Origin: Pseudomonas tehranensis
GTDB taxonomy: Bacteria; Pseudomonadota; Gammaproteobacteria; Pseudomonadales; Pseudomonadaceae
DNA length: 64,000 nt
Direction of reading: 5' to 3'
NCBI RefSeq assembly: GCF_014268615.1
Contig: NZ_JABWQV010000003.1
Location: 41,234-105,233, forward strand
Shown here: piece after piece, positions 1 to 8,513 of the stretch
How the letters are laid out: the number at the start of each line of letters is the position of its first letter
Position numbering within the stretch: the stretch's first letter is position 1
Position numbers and translations under genes: made by a program
Notes under the pieces: model-generated
What the model was told of the DNA's origin: nothing
What the model saw: the letters and a program-made list of their open reading frames with translations, nothing else
The model's database searches: none

Positions 1-1
1 G

Positions 2-127
2 GTGTTCAGCCAGATCCTGACCCTCTACACCACGCCTGTGGTTTACCTTTATCTCGACAAACTGCGCCATCGCTTCAACCGCTGGCGCGGCGTGCGCACT
101 GATGCTGCCCTGGAAACTCCGCTATGA
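2..127 (+). CDS. muxC: RND efflux transporter (MuxC/MdtC-like), C-terminal end only
   Basis: Only the last 41 codons are in the window, reading on from upstream in frame 2 to a TGA at 125-127. The peptide keeps the end of the last transmembrane helix of an inner-membrane RND pump (QILTLYTTPVVYLYLDKL) and a short basic cytoplasmic tail. The stop overlaps the ATG of the next gene (ATGA), which fits translational coupling in a muxABC-opmB type operon. The assignment to MuxC rather than another RND pump rests on the short sequence plus the OpmB-like neighbour, so it is family-level knowledge and partly inference. Confidence 0.7.
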   Translation: MFSQILTLYTTPVVYLYLDKLRHRFNRWRGVRTDAALETPL

Positions 128-1605
128 CCGACCGCTCGCTTTTCAATCTTGTCGCACCGCTGGCGACCGCCCGTGGCTCGCGGCTGCTGAGCCTGACGCT
201 GTGCGTGGCGATGCTCAGCGCCTGCGCCATCGGCCCGGATTACCAGCGCCCAGCAGCCGTGGCGCCCGTGCAGTACAAGGAGGCTGAGGGGTGGCGCCAG
301 GCCAACCCCAGCGACGCATTGGCCCGGGGTGCCTGGTGGGAGTTGTACGGCGATGCCCGGCTCAATGGCCTGGTGGAGCAACTCAACGCCTCCAACCAGA
401 CCGTGGCCCAGGCCGAAGCCCAGTACCGTCAGGCCCAGGCCTTGGCTCGCAGTGCCCGGGGCGCGTTTTTTCCCACCGTGGACCTGACCGTCGGTAAGAA
501 TCGCTCCAGCCAGGGCACCGGCAGCAGCAATTCGAGCCTGAGCAGTTCGGCCAGTGGCATCCGCGATACCTACAGCGCCCAGGCGGGTGTCAGTTGGGAG
601 GCGGACGTCTGGGGCAAGTTGCGTCGCACCCTGCAAGCCAATGAAGCCAGCGCCGAGGCCAGCTTCGCCGATCTGGCCGCCATGCGCCTGAGCCAGCAAT
701 CGGAACTGGTGCAAAACTACCTGCAATTACGGGTGATCGATGAGCAGAAACGCTTGTTGCAGACCACCGTGGACAACTATCAGCGTTCGCTGAAGATGAC
801 CGAAAACCAATACCGCGCGGGCGTCTCTGGCAGGGATGCGGTGGCTCAAGCGCAGAACCAGCTCAAGACCACCCAGGCCGACTTGATCGACCTGATCTGG
901 CAGCGGGCCCAGTTCGAAAACGCCATCGCCGTTCTGATCGGTCTGCCGCCGGCCGAATTCAACCTGGCAGAAACCCAGAACATCCCGGCGCTTCCACAAA
1001 TCCCCGTGGCGCTGCCCTCGCAGTTGCTTGAGCGCCGGCCGGACATTGCCTCGGCGGAGCGCTCGGTGATGGCCGCCAATGCCAACATCGGCGTGGCCAA
1101 GGCCGCCTATTACCCGGACCTGACCCTGAGCTTGAGCGGCGGTTACAGCAGCAGTACCTATGATAACTGGGTGAGTGTGCCGAATCGCTTCTGGTCGGTG
1201 GGACCGCAACTGGCGATGACGCTGTTCGATGGCGGTCAGCGTTCGGCGGAAGTCGACCGCACCGTCGCGGCCTACGACCAGACCGTCGCCACCTATCGCC
1301 AGACGGTGCTCGACGGTTTTCGCGAAGTGGAAAACTACATGATCCAGCTCAAAGTCCTCGAGGACGAAGCCCGCGTGCGCCAAGAGGCCCTGGACGCCGC
1401 CCGCGAATCCTTGCGCCTGACCCAGAACCAGTACCGGGCGGGGCTGATTGCCTATCTGGATGTCGTCACGGTCCAGGCCACCGCGCTGAGTAACGAACGC
1501 AGTGTGCTGACCTTACAACAGAGCCGGTTGATCGCAAGTGTGCAACTGATCGCCGCGTTGGGCGGTGGGTGGGATGGGCAGATGCAGGCGAGTGAGAAAC
1601 CCTGA
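124..1605 (+). CDS. opmB: OpmB-like outer-membrane efflux lipoprotein (TolC/NodT family)
   Basis: This 493-aa protein is the outer-membrane channel of a tripartite efflux system. A lipoprotein signal peptide ends in the lipobox MLSAC with Cys34 as the acylation site, followed by the typical mature start AIGPDYQRP. Two repeated OEP domains follow; the recurring motif TxNQYRAG (TENQYRAGVSG and TQNQYRAGLIA) marks the internal duplication, and LLERRPDIASAE is a family signature. It overlaps the RND pump gene by four bases, so the two are probably one transcript. The symbol is given by analogy with muxABC-opmB of P. aeruginosa. Confidence 0.8.
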   Translation: MTDRSLFNLVAPLATARGSRLLSLTLCVAMLSACAIGPDYQRPAAVAPVQYKEAEGWRQANPSDALARGAWWELYGDARLNGLVEQLNASNQTVAQAEAQYRQAQALARSARGAFFPTVDLTVGKNRSSQGTGSSNSSLSSSASGIRDTYSAQAGVSWEADVWGKLRRTLQANEASAEASFADLAAMRLSQQSELVQNYLQLRVIDEQKRLLQTTVDNYQRSLKMTENQYRAGVSGRDAVAQAQNQLKTTQADLIDLIWQRAQFENAIAVLIGLPPAEFNLAETQNIPALPQIPVALPSQLLERRPDIASAERSVMAANANIGVAKAAYYPDLTLSLSGGYSSSTYDNWVSVPNRFWSVGPQLAMTLFDGGQRSAEVDRTVAAYDQTVATYRQTVLDGFREVENYMIQLKVLEDEARVRQEALDAARESLRLTQNQYRAGLIAYLDVVTVQATALSNERSVLTLQQSRLIASVQLIAALGGGWDGQMQASEKP

Positions 1606-1617
1606 TCGAAGGTGACC

Positions 1618-1746
1618 CCTGTGGCGAGGGGATTTATCCCCGCTGGGCTGCGCAGCAGCCCCTAAATACTTCTGTCGCTGCTGTGTGCCAGGCACGATGC
1701 AGGGGCCGCTTCGCGCCCCAGCGGGGATAAATCCCCTCGCCACAGG
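1618..1746. repeat. REPIN: inverted pair of Pseudomonas REP elements
   Basis: Two copies of the P. fluorescens-type REP sequence face each other: GTGGCGAGGGGATTTATCCC at 1621-1640 and its inverse ending at 1744, each followed or preceded by the CGCTGGG/CCCAGCG core and a GC-rich inner hairpin. Such REP doublets are extragenic and are mobilised in trans by host RAYT transposases. The pair lies just after the efflux gene stop, where it may also act as a transcript 3' structure. Confidence 0.85.
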
Positions 1747-1862
1747 GTTGATTTTCATGGCAAGCAGCCAGGTCCCGCTTTTGGCCGATGCACTGGCTAC
1801 GACCCGGTGCGTGGACTTGTTATAGTTCAGGCCTCTTTTTCAGCCGGTAAAGGATCACTGCC

Positions 1863-2675
1863 ATGTCGCAATACCAAGCGTTCACCGTCGAACTTGCAGA
1901 CAATATCGCCCATGTGCAGATCAATCGACCGGACAAGATCAATGCAATGAACGCCGCGTTCTGGAGCGAGATCGTCGAAATCTTCCAATGGATCGACGAC
2001 ACCGACGAAGCGCGGGTGGTGGTATTGAGCGGGGCCGGCAAACACTTCTCCTCGGGCATCGACCTGATGATGCTGGCCGCCGTGGCCAACGACCTGGGCA
2101 AGGACGTGGGACGCAATGCACGCCTGTTGCGCCGCAAGATCCTGCAGCTGCAAGCCTCGTTCAATGCCGTGGACAGCTGCCGCAAACCGGTGCTTGCGGC
2201 CATTCAAGGCTATTGCCTGGGCGGTGCCATTGACCTGATCGCCGCGTGCGACATGCGTTATGCCGCCGAGGACGCGCAGTTCTCCATCAAGGAAATCGAT
2301 ATCGGCATGGCGGCCGATGTTGGCACATTGCAACGCTTGCCCCGGATCATCGGGGACGGCATGCTGCGTGAACTCGCTTATACGGGGCGCACTTTTGGTG
2401 CCGACGAGGCGCGCAGCATCGGCCTGGTCAATCGTGTCTACAGTGATACCGCCAGCCTGCTTGACGGTGTCATGGGCATTGCGCGGGAAATCGCCGCCAA
2501 GTCGCCGATTGCCGTAACCGGTACCAAGGAAATGATCAGCTACATGCGCGACCACCGCATCGACGACGGGCTGGAATACGTCGCCACCTGGAACGCCGCC
2601 ATGCTGCAATCGACCGACCTGCGCGTGGCCATGGCCGCCCATATGAGCAAACAGAAACCTGAATTTCTGGATTGA
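1863..2675 (+). CDS. Delta3,5-Delta2,4-dienoyl-CoA isomerase (crotonase family)
   Basis: This 270-aa cytosolic protein shifts double bonds during beta-oxidation of unsaturated fatty acids. The crotonase oxyanion-hole segments are visible as GKHFSSGIDL (about residues 59-68) and GYCLGGAIDLIAACD (about 118-132). The stretch IKEIDIGMAADVGTLQRLP carries the acidic residues typical of ECH1-type dienoyl-CoA isomerases rather than plain enoyl-CoA hydratases. GGATCA lies ahead of the ATG. The nudC gene follows with almost no gap, so the two may be co-transcribed. Confidence 0.85.
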   Translation: MSQYQAFTVELADNIAHVQINRPDKINAMNAAFWSEIVEIFQWIDDTDEARVVVLSGAGKHFSSGIDLMMLAAVANDLGKDVGRNARLLRRKILQLQASFNAVDSCRKPVLAAIQGYCLGGAIDLIAACDMRYAAEDAQFSIKEIDIGMAADVGTLQRLPRIIGDGMLRELAYTGRTFGADEARSIGLVNRVYSDTASLLDGVMGIAREIAAKSPIAVTGTKEMISYMRDHRIDDGLEYVATWNAAMLQSTDLRVAMAAHMSKQKPEFLD

Positions 2676-2681
2676 TTGATC

Positions 2682-3512
2682 ATGATTTCACGCTGGACCA
2701 CCGCAGTACTCGATACCGATCTCCCCGGGGGCTGGGCCGTGGCCCGCAGCCCGGAAGGCTTTCTGTTCGATGACAACGGCGCGCTGTTTCCCCGCGACTG
2801 GCTCAAGCGCCAGGACCTGTCGATCCTCGCCGAGCATGGCATTGGCCACCTGGATGGCGAGCCGGTCTATCTGCTGGAACTGCACAGCTCACAGGACGTC
2901 CCCGGTTGCAACTGGAAGGGTCTGCGGGCCTTCATGCTCGAGGATGACCACACGCTGTACAAGGTCCTGGGCTATGCCGCGCAGATCGGCACCTGGGCCC
3001 GGGAGTGCCGTTTCTGTGGCAGCTGTGGCAAACGCATGAGCCAGATTGCCCGGGAACGGGCGATGTATTGCGATGCCTGTGACTTGCGGCATTACCCGCG
3101 GATTTCGCCGAGCATGATCGTGCTGATCACCCGTGGCGATGAAGTCCTGCTGGCCCGTTCGCCTCGCTTCGTCACGGGGGTCTACAGCACGCTGGCCGGG
3201 TTCGCCGAGCCAGGTGAGTCGGCCGAGGATTGCCTGATTCGTGAGGTGCGCGAAGAAGTCAGCATCGAGGTGAAGAACATTCAGTACGTAGGCAGTCAGT
3301 GCTGGCCGTTTCCCCATTCGATGATGCTGGGCTTCCACGCTGAATATGCCGGTGGCGACATCGTCAGGCAGGAAGATGAGATCGAAGATGCGCAGTGGTT
3401 CAACGTGCACAACCTGCCGCCGCTGCCGGCCTCGCGTTCCATCGCCCGCTACCTGATCGACCTCTATGTGGCGCGGCGCTTAGGCCACGCTGAACCAGTG
3501 CTGCCAGGCTAG
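2682..3512 (+). CDS. nudC: NAD(+)/NADH pyrophosphatase NudC (Nudix hydrolase)
   Basis: This 276-aa enzyme cleaves NADH (and de-caps NAD-RNA) to NMNH and AMP. A four-cysteine zinc ribbon is visible ([10 protein letters not shown] then CDACD), followed by the Nudix box [20 protein letters not shown] and the [14 protein letters not shown] signature of the NADH-pyrophosphatase subfamily. A TTG at 2676 could add two residues, but the ATG at 2682 is the usual type of start. It follows the isomerase stop within 6 bases. Its 3' end overlaps the convergent permease gene by 33 bases. Confidence 0.93.
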   Translation: MISRWTTAVLDTDLPGGWAVARSPEGFLFDDNGALFPRDWLKRQDLSILAEHGIGHLDGEPVYLLELHSSQDVPGCNWKGLRAFMLEDDHTLYKVLGYAAQIGTWARECRFCGSCGKRMSQIARERAMYCDACDLRHYPRISPSMIVLITRGDEVLLARSPRFVTGVYSTLAGFAEPGESAEDCLIREVREEVSIEVKNIQYVGSQCWPFPHSMMLGFHAEYAGGDIVRQEDEIEDAQWFNVHNLPPLPASRSIARYLIDLYVARRLGHAEPVLPG

Positions 3513-4259
3513 ACGCACGGTCAAGCCCAGTACCACGGTGATGAATACTGGTCGGATGAACTTCGCGCCGCCGCTGATGGCGGTGCGAGCGCCGAAGAAC
3601 GCCCCCACCATCACCGACAGGCCCATGCTCAGGCCGATGATCCAGTCCACTTGCCCCGAAAAAATGAACACCGACAGCGCCGCGATGTTGCTGACGAAAT
3701 TCATGCTGCGGGCCACACCACTGGCCTTGACCAGATCGATGGGATAGAGCAGCAGGCTGCTGACCGTCCAGAACGCACCCGTGCCAGGACCGGCCACGCC
3801 GTCGTAGAAGCCCAGGCTGAAACCCTGGGGCGCTTGCCAGGTTTTCTTGATCGGTGCATTGCTGTCTAGCGGCGCCTTGGGCGTGCCACCGAACAACAGG
3901 TACAGGCCGCAGGCGAAAACAATCACCGGCAGCATCTTGTTCAGCCACTCGGCGGGCAGGTAATGGGCGACGATCGCGCCAACCAGGGCACCGATCAACG
4001 TGCCAACGAGGGCATGGGTCCACTGCCTTGGATGGAACAGCTTGCGCTTGTAAAACGTGAAACTGGCTGTGGCCGAACCGAAGGTCGAGCTGAGCTTGTT
4101 GGTACCCAGGACCAGATGGGGTGGCAAGCCGGCGGTCAGCAGGGCCGGGGTGGTCAACAGGCCACCTCCACCGGCAATGGCATCGATGAAACCGGCAATG
4201 AAGGCGACGAGGATAAGGATAGCGAGGGTGGTAAGGTCAACGCTGAGTTCGAAGGGCAT
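3480..4259 (-). CDS. TSUP family (TauE/SafE-like) membrane permease
   Basis: This 259-aa integral inner-membrane protein has about eight hydrophobic segments. The N-terminal [22 protein letters not shown] is the hallmark glycine-rich motif of TSUP permeases, and it recurs in degenerate form in the second half, as in this duplicated family. Family members export or import sulfite, sulfonates or other organic anions; the substrate cannot be read from the sequence. It converges on nudC with overlapping 3' ends. Confidence 0.88.
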   Translation of the reverse strand: MPFELSVDLTTLAILILVAFIAGFIDAIAGGGGLLTTPALLTAGLPPHLVLGTNKLSSTFGSATASFTFYKRKLFHPRQWTHALVGTLIGALVGAIVAHYLPAEWLNKMLPVIVFACGLYLLFGGTPKAPLDSNAPIKKTWQAPQGFSLGFYDGVAGPGTGAFWTVSSLLLYPIDLVKASGVARSMNFVSNIAALSVFIFSGQVDWIIGLSMGLSVMVGAFFGARTAISGGAKFIRPVFITVVLGLTVRLAWQHWFSVA

Positions 4260-4361
4260 GAAATGGGCTTATTTGGCAGGGTGCAGGTGGCTGCAGGGAA
4301 GGCCGGTATGTTACCCATAAATGGGGCAGGGCTGCGACTCCTCCAGGGTCCCTGAAATCCT

Positions 4362-4410
4362 CCGTGGCGAGGGAGCTTGCTCCCGCTGGGGTGCGAAGCA
4401 GCCGCCCAGA
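4362..4410. repeat. Single REP element
   Basis: CCGTGGCGAGGGAGCTTGCT followed by CCCGCTGGG matches the common P. fluorescens REP class (GAGGGAGCTTGCTCCCGC palindrome with GCTGGG tail). It lies in the 380-bp non-coding stretch between the permease gene and tRNA-Cys, which otherwise shows no gene. Confidence 0.8.
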
Positions 4411-4639
4411 AGCCTTTGCACACCCATGTGCTCGTCGGGCGGAAGCTGGCCTTTAGACGAATTTTTTTTGAAATCAAGGGGTTGTCAGCCTAGGCAAATG
4501 AGTACATAATTGCGCCCATCGAACGCACTGGGACGTAAAAAATCTCAATGTTTTCAAGGAGATAGAGCTTCGTAAGCGTCTTGTTTCCTGATCAGGTTTG
4601 TACGCGGTTGATGTAGCTTTCTAGCATCAAACGTCTTGA

Positions 4640-4713
4640 GGCCGAATAGCAAAATGGTTATGCAGTGGATTGCAAATCCACCTACGCCGGTTCGATTCCG
4701 ACTTCGGCCTCCA
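4640..4713 (+). tRNA. tRNA-Cys (anticodon GCA)
   Basis: The 74-base cloverleaf has acceptor arms GGCCGAA/TTCGGCC, anticodon stem GTGGA/TCCAC with loop TTGCAAA (GCA), a T-arm containing GGTTCGATTCC, and an encoded CCA end. It lies 192 bases ahead of tRNA-Leu, the usual Pseudomonas tRNA neighbourhood. Confidence 0.97.
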
Positions 4714-4722
4714 CTTTAAAAC

Positions 4723-4756
4723 AGCTCCGTAGATCCATGATTTACGGAGCTTTTTT
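4723..4756 (+). terminator. Intrinsic terminator after tRNA-Cys
   Basis: The 9-bp stem AGCTCCGTA/TACGGAGCT is followed directly by six Ts, 10 bases after the CCA of tRNA-Cys. It is a strong rho-independent terminator, so tRNA-Leu should have its own promoter in the 149 bases between. Confidence 0.85.
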
Positions 4757-4905
4757 ATTTTTGGAGCAATGACAGCTTTTGTCTTGAAAAGGACAGAAGC
4801 AACCTTGCTTCGCCGGGAAGGGATGTATATATTCCCCCTCTTGCTGCACCAGCCTCGACTGGACATCTGCTCCCCGCTGATGTCCATAGGCTTGAACGCG
4901 CTACC

Positions 4906-4992
4906 GCCCGAATGGCGAAACTGGTAGACGCATGGGACTTAAAATCCCCCGCTCGTAAGGGCGTGCCGGTTCGATTCCGGCTTCGGGCACCA
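4906..4992 (+). tRNA. tRNA-Leu (anticodon TAA), prophage integration site
   Basis: The 87-base class II tRNA has acceptor arms GCCCGAA/TTCGGGC, anticodon loop CTTAAAA (UAA) on stem GGGA/TCCC, a long variable arm, T-arm GGTTCGATTCC and encoded CCA. The half from the anticodon stem onward (4935 to the end) is supplied by the prophage attachment site and rebuilds a functional gene after integration. The same sequence from 4935 recurs at the right end of the window. Confidence 0.97.
4935..4964. repeat. attL core (direct repeat within tRNA-Leu)
   Basis: GGACTTAAAATCCCCCGCTC plus the next 10 bases is identical to 63971-64000. Sequence diverges just upstream (4934 g versus 63970 a), which defines the left limit of the core. 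The right limit cannot be seen because the window stops; in such tRNA-borne sites the identity normally runs to the CCA end. Confidence 0.93.
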
Positions 4993-5000
4993 TCTAAAAT

Positions 5001-5043
5001 CAAGGGTTTGCGAGCGAAAGCTGAAGCAAACCCTTGTTTGTTT
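5001..5043. terminator. Terminator between tRNA-Leu and integrase
   Basis: The 11-bp perfect stem CAAGGGTTTGC/GCAAACCCTTG is followed by TTTGTTT on the plus strand. It lies 9 bases after tRNA-Leu and between convergent tRNA and integrase genes. Because everything right of the core comes from the phage, the tRNA now uses a phage-supplied terminator. Confidence 0.75.
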
Positions 5044-5045
5044 CC

Positions 5046-5075
5046 GGTCCGCAATTTTGATGCTGGTCCGCAATT
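5046..5075. promoter_or_regulatory. Putative integrase arm-type sites, left end
   Basis: GGTCCGCAATT occurs twice as a direct repeat, at 5046-5056 and 5065-5075, 19 bases apart (two helical turns). The same sequence occurs at the right end (63858-63867 and inverted at 63918-63928). Short repeats at both prophage ends outside the core are what arm-type binding sites of lambda-class integrases look like. The second copy overlaps the integrase stop codon. Confidence 0.7.
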
Positions 5076-6106
5076 CACTTGGTAGGCATTACTTTTTTGC
5101 CCTTGCGATTCCTGATGTATTGCTCGGTCATCACCACGGTCGTATGCCCAAGTTGATCTCTGGCTTGCAAGATATCACCGCTGGACTCTGCTTTATCTGT
5201 ACCTGCCTTGGCGCGCAAGTCGCGCATCTGAAACTCAGCCTTAGGCACTCCGGCCGCTTCCCTGGCCAAGTCAAACCTCCTGCGCAACATTGCCACCGTC
5301 ATCGGTGTGCCATCCTCTGTAACGATCAGCCGCGTCGAGCGGACCTTGTGTTCTGACTTCCGGGACATGATTCGATCAATCAAAACCTTCAGTTCGCCCG
5401 TTACCTCAATCCGGAGCTTCGCTTTCGTCTTGCCCTGCAGCACCCACAGCTGTCCGCCGCGAAGGTCTCGCTCGTCCATCAATCTGGTGTCGGTCACCCG
5501 TTGGCTCGTTAGGTAGGCAAGGTCCATCGCATCCTGCAAGCCGACGTCGGCTTTCTCGTAGACGCGCTTGAACAGCTCATCCTCGACGTAAGTGTTCCGG
5601 CCGGTTTCCTTATTGCCCTTGATGCCTGCGCACGGGTTGGCGAGGGCTGTGTAGCCTTTATCCCTGGCGAAGTTCCATATCGCGCTGAGCAAAGCCTTCT
5701 CACGGTTTGCCCTTACCGGTGCGGCCTTGCGCCAGGTTAGGTATTGTCTGACGTGAAGGGGTTCGATAGTTTCCAGAGGCGCTGGCGGATCATCGAAAAA
5801 CGCAATCAGGTTTTTCAGTTCCCGTTTATTGTCGAGCTGCGTCAGCTTGCCTTTCGTCGGGACGACGTCGACCATGTATTTCTCGGCGACGTAGCGGAAG
5901 GTGATCACCTTGGACACCAGGTCAGTCGCGGCGCGATCGCGCTCAAGCTTGGCGTACTCCATGATTGCCAGCCCGTAGTCACTGCCCAGCGGAATTTCTT
6001 TGCGATCTTTTCCTCCAGTGTCGTAGTAGTAATACACCCGTCCGCTGCGCTTCTTGCGCTCACGCAGCCGGGCAATAGAGCCGGGTTTGCTTGGTCGTCG
6101 TCCCAT
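5075..6106 (-). CDS. int: Phage tyrosine integrase
   Basis: This 343-aa site-specific recombinase should integrate and excise the prophage at tRNA-Leu. It has an N-terminal basic arm-binding segment (MGRRPSKPGSIARLRERKKR), a core-binding SAM-like domain and a catalytic domain. Catalytic Arg203 (TSQRVTD), Arg298 in MRDLR, His321 in LGHTTV and nucleophile Tyr330 (EQYIRNR) are visible. The usual His of the HxxR box is Arg here, as in some related phage integrases. I chose the ATG at 6106 rather than the upstream one at 6151 because it follows the stop of the DUF4224 gene by a single base, indicating translational coupling, and matches the family start. Confidence 0.93.
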   Translation of the reverse strand: MGRRPSKPGSIARLRERKKRSGRVYYYYDTGGKDRKEIPLGSDYGLAIMEYAKLERDRAATDLVSKVITFRYVAEKYMVDVVPTKGKLTQLDNKRELKNLIAFFDDPPAPLETIEPLHVRQYLTWRKAAPVRANREKALLSAIWNFARDKGYTALANPCAGIKGNKETGRNTYVEDELFKRVYEKADVGLQDAMDLAYLTSQRVTDTRLMDERDLRGGQLWVLQGKTKAKLRIEVTGELKVLIDRIMSRKSEHKVRSTRLIVTEDGTPMTVAMLRRRFDLAREAAGVPKAEFQMRDLRAKAGTDKAESSGDILQARDQLGHTTVVMTEQYIRNRKGKKVMPTK

Positions 6107-6107
6107 T

Positions 6108-6314
6108 TCAGCCAGCCTTACGTGGTGTCCACACGGGTTTTTCTGCTTCAAAAATGCCGACTGCGGTTACGGCCATGGCCGTAACACTCGGCCACCCGTT
6201 CACTTTGATCGTGTGCCGAACGCCGTTCTTTTTCAGATTTTGGATCTGCCCTGCCTTGGTTCGCGCGCCGGTCAGCTCGCAAACCTCCTCGTGGGATAGA
6301 AACTGGATGCTCAT
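6108..6314 (-). CDS. DUF4224 protein, putative excisionase
   Basis: This 68-aa protein starts MSIQFLSHEEVCELTGARTK and contains the QIQNLKKNGVRHTIKVNGWP pattern of DUF4224, a small winged-helix-like family usually found beside phage integrases. By position and size it is a good candidate for the recombination directionality factor that steers integrase toward excision. Its stop is one base from the integrase start. The function is inferred from context and family. Confidence 0.8.
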   Translation of the reverse strand: MSIQFLSHEEVCELTGARTKAGQIQNLKKNGVRHTIKVNGWPSVTAMAVTAVGIFEAEKPVWTPRKAG

Positions 6315-6356
6315 GAGCTGCTCCGAGCCGCGCGTGGCGGCATTGGTGGCGCGCGG

Positions 6357-6560
6357 TTACGGGCGCGCCTTCTGGATGATGTAAATTACGATGCAGCCGG
6401 TGGCAGCGAGCCAGACCATCGTGCCGAAGCCGGCGGTTATCAGCGCAGCGTCGGTGCCGTGATCGAGCATTTCCGGGAAGGCATAGGCGAACCAGAGTAG
6501 GGTCACCAGCAGGTACAGCAGGGCGCCAATCATGACTTCGAACAGTTTTTTTGCAGACAT
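6357..6560 (-). CDS. Small two-helix membrane protein
   Basis: This 67-aa protein has two hydrophobic segments (about residues 8-28 and 43-62) joined by an acidic loop (PEMLDHGTDA). The start at 6560 (MSAKKLFEVM) was chosen because GGAG precedes it and the longer frame has no membrane-protein character. It is probably part of the leftward early operon. The function is unknown; it resembles the many small inner-membrane proteins of Pseudomonas phages and could be holin-like, but its early position argues against lysis. Confidence 0.65.
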   Translation of the reverse strand: MSAKKLFEVMIGALLYLLVTLLWFAYAFPEMLDHGTDAALITAGFGTMVWLAATGCIVIYIIQKARP

Positions 6561-6597
6561 AGGTGTGCTCCATGCCGCGCGTGGCGGCAGAAGGTGG

Positions 6598-7092
6598 TTA
6601 TTGGGTGGCTTTGGCGATGGCGGCGTCGATCCTTTGCACGGTGACGTGCAGCGCAACCTTTTCATCAGTATCGAACCAGTCGGGCGCCCCAGTCTTGAGT
6701 GCCATGGCGATTACTTGCCGAGACTCACGGAGCGTCGCGACCATTTCTTCGTGCATCCCGCGCTCCTCCCGGCCGATATCCCAGAAGCGCTGGCCCCAGT
6801 GCCCGGCTGGCGGCGGGTTGGAGTTCTGCGCGCCCATAGCCAGAGCGCCGACAATGATGTCGCACAGGTCGCGCTTGTAGGCGTTGTCGCCGTCGATGCT
6901 CAGGCCCTGGCGGCGCAGAGCGTCGAGGGCGTTGTTCAGGTTCGCCTCGGGCGACGGCAGGACCAGGTCGAAGTCGGCTTTGCCTGGCCGGCAAACGATG
7001 AGGAACATCTGGCAGTCGAGCGGCAGGTGCTGGGCGATATCGGAGATGGCCTCAATCGCCACTTCTCGCAGCATGTTCTTTTGATCAGGCAT
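6598..7092 (-). CDS. Hypothetical phage protein
   Basis: This 164-aa soluble protein is predicted mostly helical, with a central proline/glycine-rich loop (NSNPPPAGHWGQRFWDIG). No catalytic motif is recognised. GAGGAATTCCT lies just ahead of the ATG, a strong ribosome binding site. It belongs to the minus-strand early operon. Confidence 0.75.
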   Translation of the reverse strand: MPDQKNMLREVAIEAISDIAQHLPLDCQMFLIVCRPGKADFDLVLPSPEANLNNALDALRRQGLSIDGDNAYKRDLCDIIVGALAMGAQNSNPPPAGHWGQRFWDIGREERGMHEEMVATLRESRQVIAMALKTGAPDWFDTDEKVALHVTVQRIDAAIAKATQ

Positions 7093-7342
7093 AGGAATTC
7101 CTCACCCGCCGTTCATCGGCAGGCTTTGAGTTGTAAGGGTTTGGTTTGTAGTCAGATGGCTTTGGTGGGGGCTTGTATCAGGGAATAGCTGATATACGAG
7201 GAAGCCTCACTCGAATAAGGTTCTGTAGTTCGCCCTGCCAGGTGTTTCAGAGAAATGCTGAGTGGCCGCAGCTGGTCAGGGTGGGCTCTTTTTTTGCCAT
7301 GGCTCCTTTAGATGTGCCAGGCCCTGTAGAGCAGGGGGAGGA
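7093..7342. other. Gap in the leftward operon with tiny reading frames
   Basis: No normal-sized gene is seen. On the minus strand two minute frames have correct translation signals. A 12-codon frame starts at 7346, coupled ATGA-style to the gene before it. A 17-codon frame starts at 7300 (MAKKEPTLTSCGHSAFL) behind AAAGGAG and ends at 7247. They may be remnants of a decayed gene. Confidence 0.35.
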
Positions 7343-7945
7343 TCATGGCGTCACCCACTTGAACTCGACGACCCCGACCCAGGGGTTGGCGCTCCACGAC
7401 TCGGCGCCGTTGATAGATTCCCAAAGTTCCCGCCACGCCGCGGGATACCAATCGCGGTAGTTGGGCGATACGTCGTCGCTTGCCAGTTCAGGCGGGCATT
7501 GCAGGCCTTCGGCGCGGATATCGCTTCGGCTGATGTCCTGCAACCGCTCGACGCGAACGGCGGTGATTTCCAGCAGGATGCGGCAGGCTCGCCGCGGCAT
7601 GAAAATGCTCGGCTTCCATGGGCCGCCGTAGTCGGTGCGATTGTCACACTCTCGGTATACGATCCATTCCTGATCAGGTGCTTGCGCAACTCTGATTTCT
7701 GCCCAGGTCTCGCGCACCCACAGCCGGTCGCCTGGCTGACCGTAGGGGCATGCAGGGTTTGCCTTTGACACATCTGGGTTGCGAATGAATGGCTGGCCGA
7801 TACCGTAGCTGCCGATGTCGGCTTTCGAGCGCGGCTGAACCTTCACTGCCCGCCGCGTGACCGTCTTCCGGTCCTCCAGGATGGCGCGCACCATCGGCGC
7901 CGAGAACAGGATGGGACGTTCCTTCGGTTGTGATGAGGTGGTCAT
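7343..7945 (-). CDS. Phage ASCH-like (morphogenetic-type) protein
   Basis: This protein of about 200 aa has the layout of the phage ASCH-like family often labelled phage morphogenetic protein. It opens ERPILFSAPMVRAILEDRKT, then VTRRAVKVQ, later YGQPGDRLWVRETWAE and finally NPWVGVVEFKWV. The GxRLWVRETW and WV.V.EF patterns suggest an ASCH/PUA-like RNA-binding fold; that is inference. The gene start overlaps the stop of the upstream gene (ATG at 7948 or 7945), so it is translated from a polycistronic message. Confidence 0.75.
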   Translation of the reverse strand: MTTSSQPKERPILFSAPMVRAILEDRKTVTRRAVKVQPRSKADIGSYGIGQPFIRNPDVSKANPACPYGQPGDRLWVRETWAEIRVAQAPDQEWIVYRECDNRTDYGGPWKPSIFMPRRACRILLEITAVRVERLQDISRSDIRAEGLQCPPELASDDVSPNYRDWYPAAWRELWESINGAESWSANPWVGVVEFKWVTP

Positions 7946-8391
7946 CAATAGTCCTCCCAGTTCATGCTCTGGATGTATTTGTTCGGGATGGTCACGGCCG
8001 CGTCCGGTATTGGGCTCTCCACTTGGCCGTCACCGAAATAACCGATAGCCGCCTGGGCGCGCTCCATTGACAGCCGGGCATGCCGTAACTGCCAGGACTT
8101 ACGGGCTTTGTAGGATCGAAGTGCGAGTGCCTTGTCGGTGTAGGCGAATCGCCGGCCCCAGCTACCGCCTTCTTTCAGTACGCGCTTACGACGTTTCTTG
8201 ATCGCCTCAGCAGTCCAGCTGTATTGCGGGCCTTTGACCAAGTCGCAAGTGTGGGTGTCGCCGATGTAGTAGCACTGCTCGGTTTCTCCGATCACCTGGT
8301 AGGTGATGCAGTGCACCTCGAGCCCTTCAGGGCCGATGGTGTCGATGTAGCGGTAGTGGTCCGGCCAGGCTTTCGCAATTTCTTCAGGCAT
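7945..8391 (-). CDS. Hypothetical phage protein
   Basis: This 148-aa protein has an N-terminal beta-rich half with Cys28 and the YYIGDTHTCDL segment, and a basic helical second half (AIKKRRKRVLKEGG, RSYKARKSWQLRHARLSMER). That suggests nucleic-acid contact, but no family is recognised. It heads a local block of the leftward operon; the divergent gene at 8514 is 122 bases away. Confidence 0.7.
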   Translation of the reverse strand: MPEEIAKAWPDHYRYIDTIGPEGLEVHCITYQVIGETEQCYYIGDTHTCDLVKGPQYSWTAEAIKKRRKRVLKEGGSWGRRFAYTDKALALRSYKARKSWQLRHARLSMERAQAAIGYFGDGQVESPIPDAAVTIPNKYIQSMNWEDY

Positions 8392-8513
8392 GACTTCGTC
8401 CTTGCCGCTATAGCGGCTGACTTTGAAGGGGGGGATTAGCAGGTATTTATGGTTACGTCACACTAAAGGTTGCGAAATAGGCCCATACTCCAGCGATTTG
8501 GGGGGGCTCGGAA

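Noticed and set aside
7173..7460. 95-codon plus-strand frame
   Set aside because: It lacks a ribosome binding site and lies largely antisense to the ASCH-like gene and its trailing minus-strand frames.
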